DNA of 64,000 nucleotides from Juglans regia (lineage: Eukaryota; Streptophyta; Magnoliopsida; Fagales; Juglandaceae), in NCBI RefSeq assembly GCF_001411555.2, contig NC_049907.1, forward strand, positions 30,275,001-30,339,000, read 5' to 3'. Every line of letters begins with the position of its first letter. The stretch's first letter is position 1. This document shows positions 1-12,500 of the stretch, piece after piece. A program made the translations under genes and the position numbers. The notes below the pieces were generated by a model. It had not been told where the DNA came from. It saw only the letters and a list, made by a program, of their open reading frames with translations, and did no database searches.

Positions 1-352
1 ACCTGGTAAGGCCCAGAAAGTGGCCCAACAGATTAAAAGGGGAAAGGGGAGGGCATTTTGACATAAGGTTGGTGGGCCTTCGCGGCCCAAAACACAGAGG
101 AGATCTTATTTTTCAGAAGGGGCTGGGCCATCTCAACCCACAGCCCATTACAGTGGACATGGGTCTGAATCAAAGCCCAGCGAAGACCTAGGCAAGCGAA
201 ATGCTTCTAAGCCTAGTGGCGTGAACCCTAGCCCAAGGGTCACAAAGGAGTTGCACAGCCTCGGGTTCGTGCCGGAAAGCTCTGTTAGGGACCCCGGTCT
301 AGTCCCTAAACACTTGCCTTGCTAAGCCAATAGTAACCTTGAGGTGATCGAG
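1..352 (+). other. Possible degenerate LINE ORF1 linker
   Basis: One plus-strand frame stays open from about base 3 to 188 and is rich in Gly, Pro and Arg, like the low-complexity linker late in plant LINE ORF1 proteins. It then breaks into stops. It could be the upstream part of LINE-A, separated from it by the repeat block at 353-1862, but no conserved motif proves this. Confidence 0.3.
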
Positions 353-499
353 TCCAAGTCCTTCTCTTGCTTGGTCCACGTCCACTGTAGGTCAAGATGA
401 CCAATGTGACAATATGGGATTGTGTATTTCGGCTAGAAATGGTATGTGATATTAGGGTTGGATGATGTAAGTGTAGGGTAGGATGATGGGTGATGCACG

Positions 500-830
500 G
501 CTATGAGGTATAGTAGGGTTTCCCGAAATGGCAAAGGATAATGGCGGCTAGGGTTTACCCAAGTGGGTACGGAAGTGTGCGGCTAGGGTTGGCCAAATTA
601 GGAAGGTAGTTGGCGGCTAGGGTTAGCTCAATATGAAATATAGGTGTGGTGGCTAGGGTTTGTCTCAAAATGGTAAGTGTGGTGGCGGCTAGGGTTCCCA
701 AGTAGGGTATGGTAGATGGTAGCTAGGGTTGCCGAATTAGGGTAGTATGGGAATTAGGAAAGTTTCCTAATTATGAGGGATGCAAAAGGAATGTTGGGTG
801 GCGGCTAGGCAAGTCCCAATAAGGCAATAG
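500..830 (+). repeat. Degenerate ~35-bp tandem repeat (CGGCTAGGGTT core)
   Basis: The core GGCTAGGGTT recurs about every 34 to 36 bases, near 546, 580, 614, 650, 686 and 720, with diverged spacers in between. It looks like a decayed minisatellite. It is not the plant telomere repeat (TTTAGGG), because the unit is five times longer. No gene is visible in it. Confidence 0.6.
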
Positions 831-1392
831 TTGGCCGAATGGGATTTGACCTACCAAGTGTTGCTATTCGGCTAGGATAACCAAAAAGGGTTAGGACAAC
901 TTATGGAAAGTTGACTAACACTTTTTATAGTCGAAATGTGGATTCACACGGATTGAGAGACCAAAATTAATGAAGAACTTCAAGAACAAATGTGAACCTC
1001 CAAGAACAATATATAGAATGCTATTGCTCTTAGATAAACTAAAATAACACAAAGAACAAATGAACAATCAAGCCTTGATTCACGTATTGCACAAGGAATG
1101 ACTAAACTACATAAAATGATAAATCAATTTGGGATTCACGGATTGCACCCAAATTGCCCAAGTGCACTTGCACCGAAAATGATCTCTCAAACAATGTTCT
1201 CTCTCTAAGAGTTTTGCCAAAAGATGGGAATGTAATGACTAAGGGTCCTATTTATAGGTTACAACTTGGAAACCCTAAAATGGTCCCTTCAAAGTAAATA
1301 ACAAATAATCAAAGGACTAAATAAGTAAAACAAATAAAAGGGAGCCATGGACTAAACCATGGTGTGACATGCACGGACCCAAGGTGGGTTAA
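831..1392. other. Non-coding, possible transposon flank
   Basis: AT-rich sequence without a credible ORF. Two similar short phrases (GATTCAC followed by GGATTG) recur near 943 and 1133. It resembles LTR or UTR sequence of an unidentified element, but no LTR partner is in the window. Confidence 0.3.
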
Positions 1393-1862
1393 GTGGTTGC
1401 ATGTTGGTTGGTTGGTCCATGGCTAAGTGTTGGTTCGGCATGGCCCATGTGGTTGGCTTGGGCGTTGGCTGCATGGCTAAGTGTTGGTTCGGCATGGTCC
1501 ACGTGGGTGGCGTGGGCGTTGGCTGCATGGCACGGGCTGGAGCCGTGCGCTGGATGGCACGCCTGGATGGCATGCCACTGGCCTGCTCCGCATGGCACGG
1601 GCTGGAGCTGTGCGCTGGATGGCACGCATGGGCGCTCGCAAGGCCCTGCGGCCCACTGGTGTGCGCACGGGCCTGCACACTGCGAAGTGCCTGGGCGCGC
1701 GGCCCGCTAGGGCGCTTGGTGCTGCGCGCGGGCCTGTGCTGCGCGCCTGTGCGTGCTGGCTTGTGCTGCGCGCGCTGCCGTGTGCCTGCTAGCCTCGCTA
1801 GCCCGCATGCTGTGAAGGCATGGCTGTGGGCTAGCCAAGGTGCTAGTACCCACCATGGCTAG
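1393..1862. repeat. GC-rich internally repeated block
   Basis: A 54-bp unit starting ATGGCTAAGTGTTGG occurs twice in tandem (1419-1472, 1473-1526). A second motif (ATGGCACGGGCTGGAGC) recurs 65 bp apart at 1527 and 1592. Base composition is far more GC-rich than the surroundings. Several overlapping ORFs exist on both strands only because the block lacks stops. None has recognisable protein character. Confidence 0.7.
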
Positions 1863-1968
1863 GGCTTGTGCTGCTCCCCTTGAGGCAACTCGACGTGGGG
1901 GTCTAACAAGCTCACCGACGATGGCGGTGGCACAGACATTGCTGACGAAGGGAGAGGAGGTCGCCGAT

Positions 1969-2208
1969 GAGTCAACGTCGGCGTGTTGTGTGCAAAAAGC
2001 ACTGGTGGGTTTCGAATCACGTTTCTCTCCATCGAGGGAGACTCAGATCTCGCCGACAAATGAGGAAGGCTTGGGCTTGGCTCCGGCTGAGTTAACGCCG
2101 GCGTTTTGTGCGCAAAAAGCACTGGTAGAGTTCGAATCACGTTTCTCTCCGTCGAGGGAGACTTAGATCTTGCCGACAAACAAGGAAGGCTTGGGCTTGG
2201 CTCTGGGG
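1969..2208 (+). repeat. Two-copy 120-bp in-frame tandem duplication
   Basis: Bases 1969-2088 and 2089-2208 are near-identical copies, each starting GAGT-AACG and ending with a GGCTTGGGCTTGGCT segment. The 120-bp period equals 40 codons, so the duplication keeps the ORF1-like frame, encoding two copies of a segment containing FESRFSPSRET. Confidence 0.8.
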
Positions 2209-2661
2209 AAACTTTATGTCAAACCCTTTAAGGGTTTTGAGTTGGAGAAAAGGGATGAGGAGTCGGATGACCTCATGCACTCCGTGGAGTATGAATTGTT
2301 CCTCCCGGAGACTTGCGATTAGATGGGCTTGGAGGAGTTTTCTGTGGGGGAAGACTTTCAGACTTTCCAGAGTAACAGAATGGGAAATCCTATCCCATTG
2401 AACTGTTGTTTTCCAAACCAAGCTTTAGATTGGATAATACATAAGGTGAAAAATATTCAACATTTTGTTGGAATTAATTGTGAGGGGTATGAAGAGCAGT
2501 TCATTGCTTTGTTAACTGCTATGAAAGCCAGGGATCAACAAAAAAGGAAGGGGGATTTGATGAAGAATGGGGAGTTTAAAAGGTTGATGTGGTCGATGAA
2601 CTCGGAGGGTAGCTCCAGTAGGAGTAGGGTAAAAGGGAAGGGGTTGGCTGTTCATAAATGA
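1969..2661 (+). pseudogene. LINE-A ORF1, C-terminal remnant
   Basis: Reading frame with in-frame stops near 2164 and 2320, ending at 2661 and overlapping the ORF2 start by 4 bp. The last 110 codons contain the segment NQALDWIIHKVKNIQHFVG and a basic, serine-rich tail, as in plant L1 ORF1 proteins just upstream of the endonuclease. The N-terminal RNA-binding domain is not visible here. LINE-B carries the equivalent segment at 18960-19198. Confidence 0.65.
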
Positions 2662-3755
2662 AGCCAAAGATTATGTCTTGGAATGTCCGTGGTCTTAACA
2701 AAGTAGAGAAGCGTTTTCGGATTCAGCACCTGCTTCATGAGTGGAAAGCGAACATTGTTTGTTTACAAGAAACGAAGTTGAAGGTAATCAATAGGAAGAT
2801 TGTGAGGAGTCTTTGGAGCAGTAACAATGTAGATTGGGTGTACTTGGCCTTTTCAGGGGCATCGGGAGGAATTGTAATTATGTGGGTTAGGCAGGTGGTG
2901 GAGAAAGTAGAGGACTATATAGGGAGATATATGGTAGCGTGATCTTTTAAATGCATGTTAGATGGGTTCATGTGGGCATTTGCAGGTGTTTATGGAACCA
3001 ATTTAGACGTGGATAGAAGATTATTGTGGGATGAGATAGCGGGGGTTCACGGTTGGTGGGAGCTTCATTGGTGTATTGGGGGTGATTTCAATGTTGCTAG
3101 ATTCCAAAGTGAAAGTTTTGGAAATAGAAGATTGAGGCCAACTAGTTTGGAGTTCTCAGAATGTATCTTTGACTTGAACTTGATAGACCTACCACTTGCA
3201 GGGGGCCCCGCCACATGGTCAAATAATCAGACCTGGACCCGCCTGAATCGTTTCTTAATTTCACCAAAGTGGGAAAGACATTTTCCGGAAGTATGGCAAA
3301 AGTGGTTGGTACGTTTAGCTTCGGATCATTGGCCTATCTTGCTTGATTGTGGAGGCATTCTGAGTGGTAAACGTTATTTTAAGTTCGAGAACATGCGGTT
3401 GAAATCCGGATGTTTTGTGGAGAGGGTCAAGCAATGGTGTATTTCGTATCAGTTCGAGGGTACACCCAGTTTCATTTTTGCAAATAAGTTGAAAGCCTTA
3501 AAAAGAGACATAAAGGAATGGAATAAACAGTCTTTCGGTAGCATAGAGGACAACAAAAATACCAAGTGGATGGAAATACAAGTGTTAGAAAGACTACAAG
3601 AGGGGAGGCCTCTTAATGTGGAAGGGCAAGCTCATAAAACTTTATTGGTCGCAGATCTTGAGAGGATAATCTTGCAAGAGGAATTTGTCTTGGCGTCAAA
3701 AGTCAAGGGCACTATGGTTAAAGGAAGGGGATTGGAGTACGAGGTTCTTCCATAG
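2658..3755 (+). pseudogene. LINE-A ORF2 endonuclease domain
   Basis: The start MKPKIMSWNVRGLNK is the canonical opening of plant L1 ORF2. Active-site motifs of the exonuclease-endonuclease-phosphatase fold are present: QETK near 2769, GGDFNV near 3079 and SDHWPI near 3320. A TGA at 2940-2942 interrupts the domain. A frameshift near 3685 ends this frame just before the conserved [15 protein letters not shown] segment, which continues in another frame. The enzyme would nick target DNA for target-primed reverse transcription, but this copy cannot make a full-length protein. Confidence 0.9.
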
Positions 3756-5638
3756 TATTGCAAACTCTCATAGAAGAAATAATAACATTGAGGTGCTGAA
3801 AATTGGGGGCTGGAGTGCAGAGAAGAAGAGACTATTAAAGTTCATGTGGTTGATTTCTTTGAGAAGCTCCTTATGGAGCAAGTGGGGTGGGGGCCTACTC
3901 TAGATGGGTTGATTTTTAACATTATTGAACCGGGGGATGTTGCCAGGATGAATAGAGCTTTCGAGGAGGAAGAGGTCTTTGATGTAGTCTGGAAAATGGT
4001 AAAAGACAAGGCTCCTGGTCCTGATGGTTTCTCTATGGGTTTTTTCCAAGAATGCTGGGAGGTGATTAAAGAAGACCTCTTGAAGGTGTTTCAGGAGTTG
4101 TTCTCATTTGGGAAATTTGAGAAAAGCCTTAACTCCACTTTCCGTGCTTTAATACCGAAGAAGGCTGGGGCTTTTGAGATCATAGATTTTTTGCCTATTA
4201 GCTTAGTGAATGGAGTTTACAAAATTATTTCGAAAGTGTTTGCTAATCGCTTAAGTGAGGTGTTGGAGAAGATTGTGACTAAGCCTCCAAATGTTTTTGT
4301 TAAGAGTAGACAGATCCTTGATGCGGTTCTAATTGCTAATGAATGCTTGGATAGTGGATTGAAGGCTGGCAACCCAAGAATTATGCGTAAGTTGGATATG
4401 GAGAAGGCGTATGACCATGTAAATTGAGATTTCCTTCTATACTTATTGGGTAGGTGTGGTTTTGAAGAAAGGTAGAGGTCTTGGATTAGATGGTGTATAT
4501 CTATAGTAAGGTTCTCGGTGTTGATCAATGGCAGCCCCGAGGGTTTCTTCCAGAGTTCTCGTGGTTTGAGGGATTCGTTGTCTTCGTTACTTTTTGTTAT
4601 TGTTAGGGAGGCACTAAGCAGGATGATCGTGGCGTTGTTGGCTAATGGGTTTGTTAGTGGTTTCCAGATTGGATCTTCAAGCAGAGGTTTTATCTCTAGT
4701 TCTCACTTCTTGTTTGCAGATGACACGCTTATTATGTGCAAAGCTGATCGAGACCAGTTGTGGGCTGTGAAGGCATGTTTGCTTTGTTTTGAAGCAGTGT
4801 CTGGTTTAAAAGTGAACTATGATAAATCCGAGTTGGTGCTGATTGGAGAGGTTCAGAATATTAGGGAATTGACGGACACATTGGGTTGCAAAATAGTGTC
4901 TCTTCCGATGACTTACTTGGGACTACCGTTGGGTATTGCTTCGAGGGCATGCTCGATCTAGGATACAGTGATTGAAAAAGTAGAGAAGAGACTGGTAGGG
5001 TGGAAGAGAATGTACTTGTCGAAAGGGGGCCAGATTACATTGATTAAAAGTACACTTTCTAATCTACCCACTTATTTCTTATCTTTTTTTCCTATACCGG
5101 CAAGCATGGCGGGTCGTCTTGAGAAGTTACAAAGAGATTTTCTGTGGGGTGGTTTAGGAAAAGAGTTTAAATTTCATCTTGTCAGGTGGGAGATGGTGTG
5201 CCGTCCTATCTCTAGTGGCGGCTTGGGTATTAGAAATTTATGGTTGTTTAATCGGGCGCTACTTGGCCAATGGCTGTGGCGATATATCAAGGAACCAGAA
5301 GCTTTATGGAAAATTGTGATTGAGAATAAATATGGTAGTTTAGGGGAGGGTTGGTGTACTAGAGAAGTTAAGAGGGGCACATGGAATGTGGCTATGGAAG
5401 CATATTAGAAAAGGGTGGGCGGTCTTTCATCAACATACCAGGTTCCAGTTGGGTACAAGCTCTAGGATTAGATTTTGAAAGGGATGTTTGGTGTGGCAAC
5501 AGTGCTCTCCAAGATTTGTTTCCTATACTTTTCCTGATAGCAAGTGCCAAAGATGTCATAGTGGCGGAAGTTATGGGAATTTCAGAAGGGGGTATTCACT
5601 GGAATATGAACTTCAACCAGGCGGCACAGGATTGAGAG
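3756..5638 (+). pseudogene. LINE-A ORF2 reverse transcriptase domain
   Basis: Reads through [10 protein letters not shown], the RT motif around KAPGPDGF (about 4005-4030), a [12 protein letters not shown] motif at about 4390-4425, then LFADDTLI (about 4711-4734) carrying the catalytic FADD. The thumb-like region with [21 protein letters not shown] follows at about 5010-5070. Stops at 4425, 4960 and 5406, plus frame changes near 3800 and 4440, make it non-functional. Confidence 0.9.
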
Positions 5639-6247
5639 ATGGAGAGTTTTGCAGATTTTTATAGTCTCTTGTATTCGTGTCGTCCAAGTATCCAACAGGA
5701 AGATGGCCTGTGGTGGATTCCTGCAGGGAGAGGGGTATTCACTATTAGGTCCTTTTATAAGGTCCTCACACAAGTGTTGGAGATACAGTTTTCCTGGAGA
5801 AGGATCTGGCAACACAAGGCTCCTCCTAAAGTTTCTTTCTTTGTGTGGACAGCGTCACTAGGCAATATTCTTACTACAGATAATCTGAGAAAGAGGAGGA
5901 TAATCATTGCAGATTGGTGTTGTATGTGTAAAAGAGGAGGTGAGTCGGTGAACCATTTACTTGTACATTGTGATGTAGCCGGGACTCTCTGGAATGAGGT
6001 GTTTAAAAGGATGGAACTAGCATAAGTTATGCTGGAATCTGTAGTGGATATGTTGGCGTGCTGGACCTCTATTCGAGGTGTGTATCAGATCAAAGTGATT
6101 TGGAAGATAATCCCTATCTGTATTATGTGGTGCTTGTGGCAGAAGAGAAATGAGAGGACGTTTGAAGATAAAGAGAGATCTATGGAGGAGCTAAAAGTTT
6201 TTTTTTTTCAGAACGCTTTGTACTTGGGCCATTGCTGTGGACTTTAA
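5639..6247 (+). pseudogene. LINE-A ORF2 C-terminus (zf-RVT region)
   Basis: Contains WRRIWQHKAPPKVSFFVW followed by CCMCKRGGESVNHLLVHC, the zf-RVT pattern found at the C-terminus of plant L1 ORF2 proteins, then WCLWQKRNERTFE. One stop (6023) divides the frame. The homologous stretch in LINE-B is at 24047-24655. Confidence 0.88.
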
Positions 6248-6461
6248 TGGCATGGACCTTCATGATTTCTTAGTTTCTAATGTGCCTACATAGATAGGAC
6301 ATACTTACTTTGTAATTGGCAGTTGTTGCCCATTCTTGGATTAATAATACTTATTTTACTTATTAAAAAAAAAGTTTTGTGATTGAGTGTTTTTTTTCCT
6401 GTTCTTTTTTTTTTTTTCTCTTTTTTCCCTTCTTCTGTTTCTCTATTTGAGTAGCTTGCAG

Positions 6462-6565
6462 GGTCCTTTGGTCAGAAAAAGCTCCAGCAGATGGATGGTT
6501 ACACCACTTGTTGATTACTTCCACATGCTTCCTTACGCTGGCATAGTGTCAACCTGGCTTTCGAG
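6462..6565 (+). CDS. Exon of unidentified gene (first visible)
   Basis: The acceptor is a long T-rich tract ending TTGCAG, and the donor is TCGAG/GTGCTC. It encodes about 35 residues including [16 protein letters not shown] and YAGIVSTW. It ends in phase 2 and joins the next exon in frame to give STWLSR-EVASG. Coding character is convincing; the exact donor is less so. Confidence 0.55.
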
Positions 6566-9500
6566 GTGCTCCCAACTCTTTTCAACAAATTACCTTATGT
6601 GTTATACTTGAAAACCTATGTTGTATCTGCACAAATTAATTCCCGCTGAAGTGTTCGGTGTAGGTTTTCGATTCATTTGAGTTCACTCACTTGGAACACC
6701 CAATATGAAGGTTCTGTGCTGAGATCATATGTGTTAAAAGCATCCATTTTGAACATAAATATGCATACAGTTTGTTAACTATTTTTCTAATGATGTAGAA
6801 AGCACAACCCCCTTTAATGGATGGTTTTGTTAAACCTTGAATGCATGATTCCTTCCACAAGAACAATTATCACGCAGTGTAATTGTTTGTTCATTATATT
6901 GTTGTTAATATGTATTTTTTCTTCTCCTTTTTATCAAGTGTAATTCTAAGCCTTGCGCATTGGTTAGGCTGACAATTGTTCCCATTTTTTATGAAATGGG
7001 TTCCATAACCAGGCCTAGGGTCTACCACCAGAATTTTGTTTCCATGAAGCTATGCGGCACCTCTTGTTTGTATTATGTCAAATGGACCATTGGCGATGAA
7101 GCAGGAGTAGGAGCTAGCTTTGTGATGCATTCTCTCATCAGTCTGAAGTTTTAGTCATATAATCATTTCTTGGATCATTAAGAACTCAGTCAATGAATTT
7201 AGTAACCTACTTGCTTAGTTTGTTCTTAACTGAACAAAGAAAACTTCTCAATCAAAACTTTTTTCCTTCTCTCTTTGGAGGTGGGCAGGGGGCAGTAAAA
7301 AAAAGAAATTAAAGATTTCTTGTTCTATTGCTACAATATTATTGTTATCACACAAAGTTTGCTCCTTTTGTAATGTGTTATGGTCTGTCTGCATGCATTA
7401 ATGGAATTACAGTTCCGTCAACCATCAAGCCTGATTGATTTTGATAGATGCTCGATGTTGCATTGCATATTATTTAGGTTTAGATGTGACTCTTTCAAGC
7501 TTTCCGATGAAAACATAACCTTAGCTGATTAGCTGCAGTCTTTGTTGGTGTTTGTATATCTGTATAGTTCTTTTTTTATTTGCCTCTGCGCTCACTAGAG
7601 TTTTATAATGTAGGTTTATTGCCTGCCCTCCTAACATCTGGGGAGGTTGTGTGTTACTTTTTAGATTCTATTGATTTCTCTCTGCTCTTTTGATTTTTTC
7701 TTTAGTTCATTTACTTACCAGAAAATGGAAAACAAAATTCTGCAGGGAAGTGGCTTCAGGTTTGCAGGATGCAAGGGTGGGAGGGGGAAATTCAAACTTG
7801 AATGGCCCTGACAGGACTGAGAACGATTTAAGGGTGGTAGAAGGAAATTCAAATTTAAATAGCCCTGACAGGACAGAAAAACTCTGCATTCCAGAAATCC
7901 ATAAAAGTGGAAACAGTCCTCATATAGATGATGGACTAGTAGGGATTTTTTGCAACGAGACAAAGAGCAATGATACTGAATCACTTGAGGAGAAGAATAA
8001 GAATGTTTGTTCATTGACTGGCTTGTCTGGTTCTCTCAATAGGCCTCACAACATGGATGTTAACGAGTCTTTTATGGTTTCCTCCCAGAATGGAGAGAAA
8101 TGCAACAAGATTGCAGATACTATCCAAGTTGACAATCATCAAGAAAAGACGAGTAACTTTAGGGAAAGTGATTTAAAGGGCTCAACAAGTATCATCGAAG
8201 TTAAGGTTAGATCTCTTTATTCCAAAAGTAACGACATTTTTTCCCCTTTCAAACAGATGTTTCAAGGGCTAAATACATTTATAGTCCAGGAGGTTGGTTA
8301 TTGCTTTCAGATTGCTGTCTGTAATCTTTCCAATCCAATCCTTTGGTAATTTAAATTATTGCGTGTGTTCCAGTCCCTAACATAATGATGCTGGCAACAA
8401 GGAGTAATTTTATTTTGATGTAGGTTTTATTTAGTTTTAGGTGTGGAAGTAATTTTTTTTAATTTTATATTTTGTACATAGATCATCTTTTGCTTGTTTA
8501 GGTCAGACTTTATTATGTCTTTTATATATATTCTCACTTGTAACAAAAAAATTGTCTTCCTATAGTTTTGAACACTTCTTTTAAATTTCCTCTTGCATTT
8601 GTAATCTAATTTTAGTCATGACCTAGACTTATATTTCTTTGCATTAAATTGCTCTAGAATCAATGCTCATGCATCAAAAGTTAATCTTCAGTGTATGCTG
8701 GTGCATAAAGATTGAAACAAACTCTAACATAGCTAGATTAATAGATAAATTTCCATGCCATCATGTTGTTAGGATCTCATATAACCCTTTATGGCCTTGG
8801 CCTTTAAATGGACCTTTACGGTGGGTCAGTAGTCTCTGCTGTTACAGGTCTTCCTTCCACGGAGATGACACCAATTTTTTTCATTTATGTTTGTTGATCA
8901 AGGCATGAATACATGAAGAAGTTGGACTTGGCTTATTTACTAGCCTACACCCATCGTCGTCATCTTTGGACAATACCAAATTGAACCACCATTTTATATA
9001 AGAATTTTAAAGCTTTTCCAGTTATGTTGTTCAATGGGTGCCAGGGCCCTACCCAATTGAACTATGAGCTAGAAGTCCTTGACTTTTGTTGGGGCTCTGG
9101 CAGCCAATGTTGCTAATAAGCACCCCCAGCAGAGGATTTGTAATTAGATTTTGAGCACTAATTTGATCATTAATGAGCCTGATCTTTCTGCTATCAAGGT
9201 TCATCAGTCCAATCATGATGATAGGAGCCGTATGAGATGAAAATTTCACGTATGGTTATGGAATTGAGATTCTTTGAATCAAATGATGCCCGTAACAGGT
9301 ATCTGGTCAGTCCAACAAAATTTTGCAGAAACTCCACATAATTATTATGAAGTTATGTGAGTAGAAATTGATGTCTATGAGAGAAGTTATATACTTTAGA
9401 ACATAGGTGTTATTTTTTGCATGGAACAGAGAACAGACAAAAAGCTTTGGAATATTATTTTAGAGCACTAGAATGAATCTCATTCTAACCGCAACTGTTA

Positions 9501-12500
9501 AATAATACGGCTGTGATATGCAAGTTGTATTCTTATGCACATCATTTTATTAAAAAATTAGGGTTTGAGAGTTATGAATATGATATATTTTACCAGTCTT
9601 TATCAATTCTTTAGCTCCTCCCTTGGCTTTGTCACTATTTTCAGATTTTATTTGTTATTTTGTTTGGGCTTAGGAATCGACAGTCATAGAGTTTTAGTCT
9701 TATTAAGAGTGCAAGTCTTTTTATCAGGGCATGTCTTATGAGGAGTCCAACTCTTATTGGGGTTATGTTTAGTTTTCTACAAATATTGGTGTAATGGTTT
9801 CAATTCAAAAAAAGAAGAATATGCTTTGCCAAAATCTTAGAGCTATGAAGTTTTTCTTTGAGGTTTGCCTGGATCTCTTCCCTGCAACTTTGCTGCCAAA
9901 TAAACCCTGGTTAGCCTAAAGTTTTTTTATTTTTTCCCCACATCTTGGGGATATGAAGATCTATCAGGTCCATTATTTGTTTCTATTTGCCATCTGCAAC
10001 ATTATTTTTTCTAATCAATGTTTCAGCATTGTCCATTCTATAACAAATGTAATGAGCCTCAACAAATTCTTCTTTTGGGCATGATTCTTGTTGACTTGGT
10101 CTATTTTGGTTGACTTGATATCTTCCTTCTATTTGCCATCTCAACAACTCACTATAAACAATAGATCTTTCATCCTTATCAAAAACTATCTTTCGTCATT
10201 GGTATTCATTGCATTGATTTGATTGGTTGGCTAATGGGTCATGTAACATTACCCTCGAGCTTGGTTAATTATGCACCTGAAGAACCATGAAAGGAGGAAC
10301 ATACTTCGGAATACTTGGAGTAGAGGGAAATGATGTCAAGCGAATAGGAAGAAGCCCGAAGAATGGAACAAAGAATTCATGAATACAATGAAGAAGCCAA
10401 GAACAATGGAGGGGCATCCAGTCGTCAAGTACCCACATTCCTATTACCAATCATGGATGAGCCTCCTCTACAGATGCAAAGAACTCCAGCACATTATTTC
10501 ATGAATGGCCAATCCAAGAGGCTTTGAAAGCAATTCACTTATGAATCTCCTATTGAAGAGTTATACTATGTTTGCTTTGTGGTCCCCATGGAGAAGCCTC
10601 TTGGAAAGATGGAGGTTGAGGCAATGATAGAAGCTGCAGTAGAACAGACCAATACGGGGGGAAAACTTAGATTCAAGGATTTTGCCGACATCCAGATGTA
10701 GATCTGCCGGAAGGGTTCAAGATACCGAAGTTGTAGTATATACAATGGGGTCAGTGACCCGTATCATCAAGATGTGGGGATTGCTGAGGCCTTGATTCCT
10801 AGTCTGGGTTATTTATTCACCTTTATCAGAAGTCATTAGAAGGGGAATAAAGAAGGTTTTCGGTGCTGGTTATCCAGTTGCAGAAGTGACCCCATAGGCT
10901 TTCACTTTCGTGTCTCTCTAAAATTGCAGTCATGGTAAAATCTTGGTTTATTTAATTATTAATCATCAGGGACTCCCAAGCACACGAATTTTCAGTTTAT
11001 GGGTGTCAATTGGTTTGAATGCCCTTCCATAGGGTTTTTCTCTTATTATATAGCAGAAAGATTTACATAGGGTTGTCAGTTTCTCTATCGCTGAAAGCTA
11101 TACAATGGTAGGTCAGCACCAATTGCTTTATGTCATCAAGCTGGAAAACAGCCATCACCGTAATCTAATTTGACTAAATTACAACTATTTACAGCTAGCA
11201 AATATTGACTACACCAAAAGCTGATTTCTGCTGACACCAACGAAAATTTGCTCTACTGGACAGAGCCGAAACTTCTTCTTAGGTTTGGCTCTGATACCAT
11301 GTCAAAATGCATTCAATACCCTCTTTGTGGGGTTTCCTTCCATTATATAGAACAATATACCTAATTACAAGGCTGGAAATCAGCCATCACCGTAATCTAA
11401 AGTCTACTAATTTTTAGAGTCAAGGCTGTTGATTCAGCTATTTACAGCTAGCAAATCAGCTAGCAAATATTGACTAATTACTTCCTGCTGACAGGTTCCA
11501 GATTCTGTCTTTTGTACTGCATAGTTTATATGACTAACAAGCTAGTTTATATAACTATAAAAAACTCCTTGTAGTTTACTTTGTACTTGTAACAAGCTTC
11601 TTATACTTTGTAGTTTATCTTTCCTTTATATGGATTATCTTGTTAATCTGATTACCATTATTGGGTTGACAGGATGAGATGGAGGACTCAATGGTGGGGC
11701 CTGGCATTACTGAATGCGGTGATAAACAAAATGCTGATGGAAATAGAACCTACGACAATATGTTGACAGCTCAAGATGTGATAGGTGATCATGATCTGGT
11801 CACTTGTCAATCCAATTCTATAAATCTTTACAAATTGCAGAATACCATAGCATCAAAACAAAGCGACTTGTCAGCCTCTGCTTTGAGAGTTCTTCTTAGA
11901 AAAAGGGATGAACTGGTATTATTTTTATCCTAACTTGATCTATTAGTGTTTTAGGATAATTCCTTTCAATAATTGCACAAACCAATAGATCGGTAATTTA
12001 TAATTGACTGCATATCCTCTATATATGTGATATGGGTGATAGTGTGTTGCCTATATGCATGCAGTGTTCAGTACCAATTAGGTGACTGCAAGTAATGACA
12101 TATACCACTTCTAAATTGATGGCATGTAGTTTCTAACTGAGATAGTTACCAATAGCACATCCAAAATTTTTTCTCTCCGTACATTAATAAATCCGATGAG
12201 GTTTCTGGGTTTAACGATGAGTTATGAGGTTGAATAGAACGTGTAAGATATTAAATGTGATCATGGGAGGCCTGATAAGAATAGTCATTGAATCAAAAGC
12301 CTTTGTTTTGATGAAGGAGGGAGGCTCGGTGCTCATTACAAAGAGGAGTTGGAAGGTAATGAAGGAGATAAGACTTGGGAAAGTTATGGTGCAATGGTTT
12401 AACAGAACCTTGGAGGAAAGCCTGAGGAGTGGGATGAAGGAGCTGTATGCGACGACAAGGGAGGGTGATAGAAGCTTCATAGCATAAAGGTGCTCAAATG

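Larger units (their letters stand above)
1840..6371 (+). mobile_element. LINE-A, L1-type non-LTR retrotransposon
   Basis: In order: the C-terminal part of ORF1, an apurinic/apyrimidinic-type endonuclease, a reverse transcriptase with an FADD motif, a zf-RVT-like Cys/His region, a short 3' UTR, and an A-tail at 6363-6373. It is in the same family as LINE-B. ORF2 is broken by several stops and frameshifts, so it is inactive. The 5' boundary is unclear because of the repeats upstream, and no matching target duplication for the 3' flank was found. Its tail lies about 90 bp before an exon of the plus-strand host gene, so it probably sits in an intron. Confidence 0.9.

Noticed and set aside
500..830. 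Interstitial telomeric repeat
   Set aside because: The spacing is about 35 bp and the core GGCTAGGGTT is not a run of TTTAGGG.
1352..1862. Overlapping ORFs of 67 to 153 codons on both strands
   Set aside because: They share a GC-rich repeated block with few stop codons. All frames are Ala/His/Trp/Gly-biased, with no domain and no splice context.
6960..7154. 64-codon ORF as an extra exon of the plus-strand gene
   Set aside because: The splice borders are poor, and the exons on either side already join in phase without it.
9040..9080. tRNA-like sequence on the minus strand (CTAGCTCATAGTTCAATTGGG)
   Set aside because: It has an A-box-like phrase, but no cloverleaf or B box could be assembled around it.
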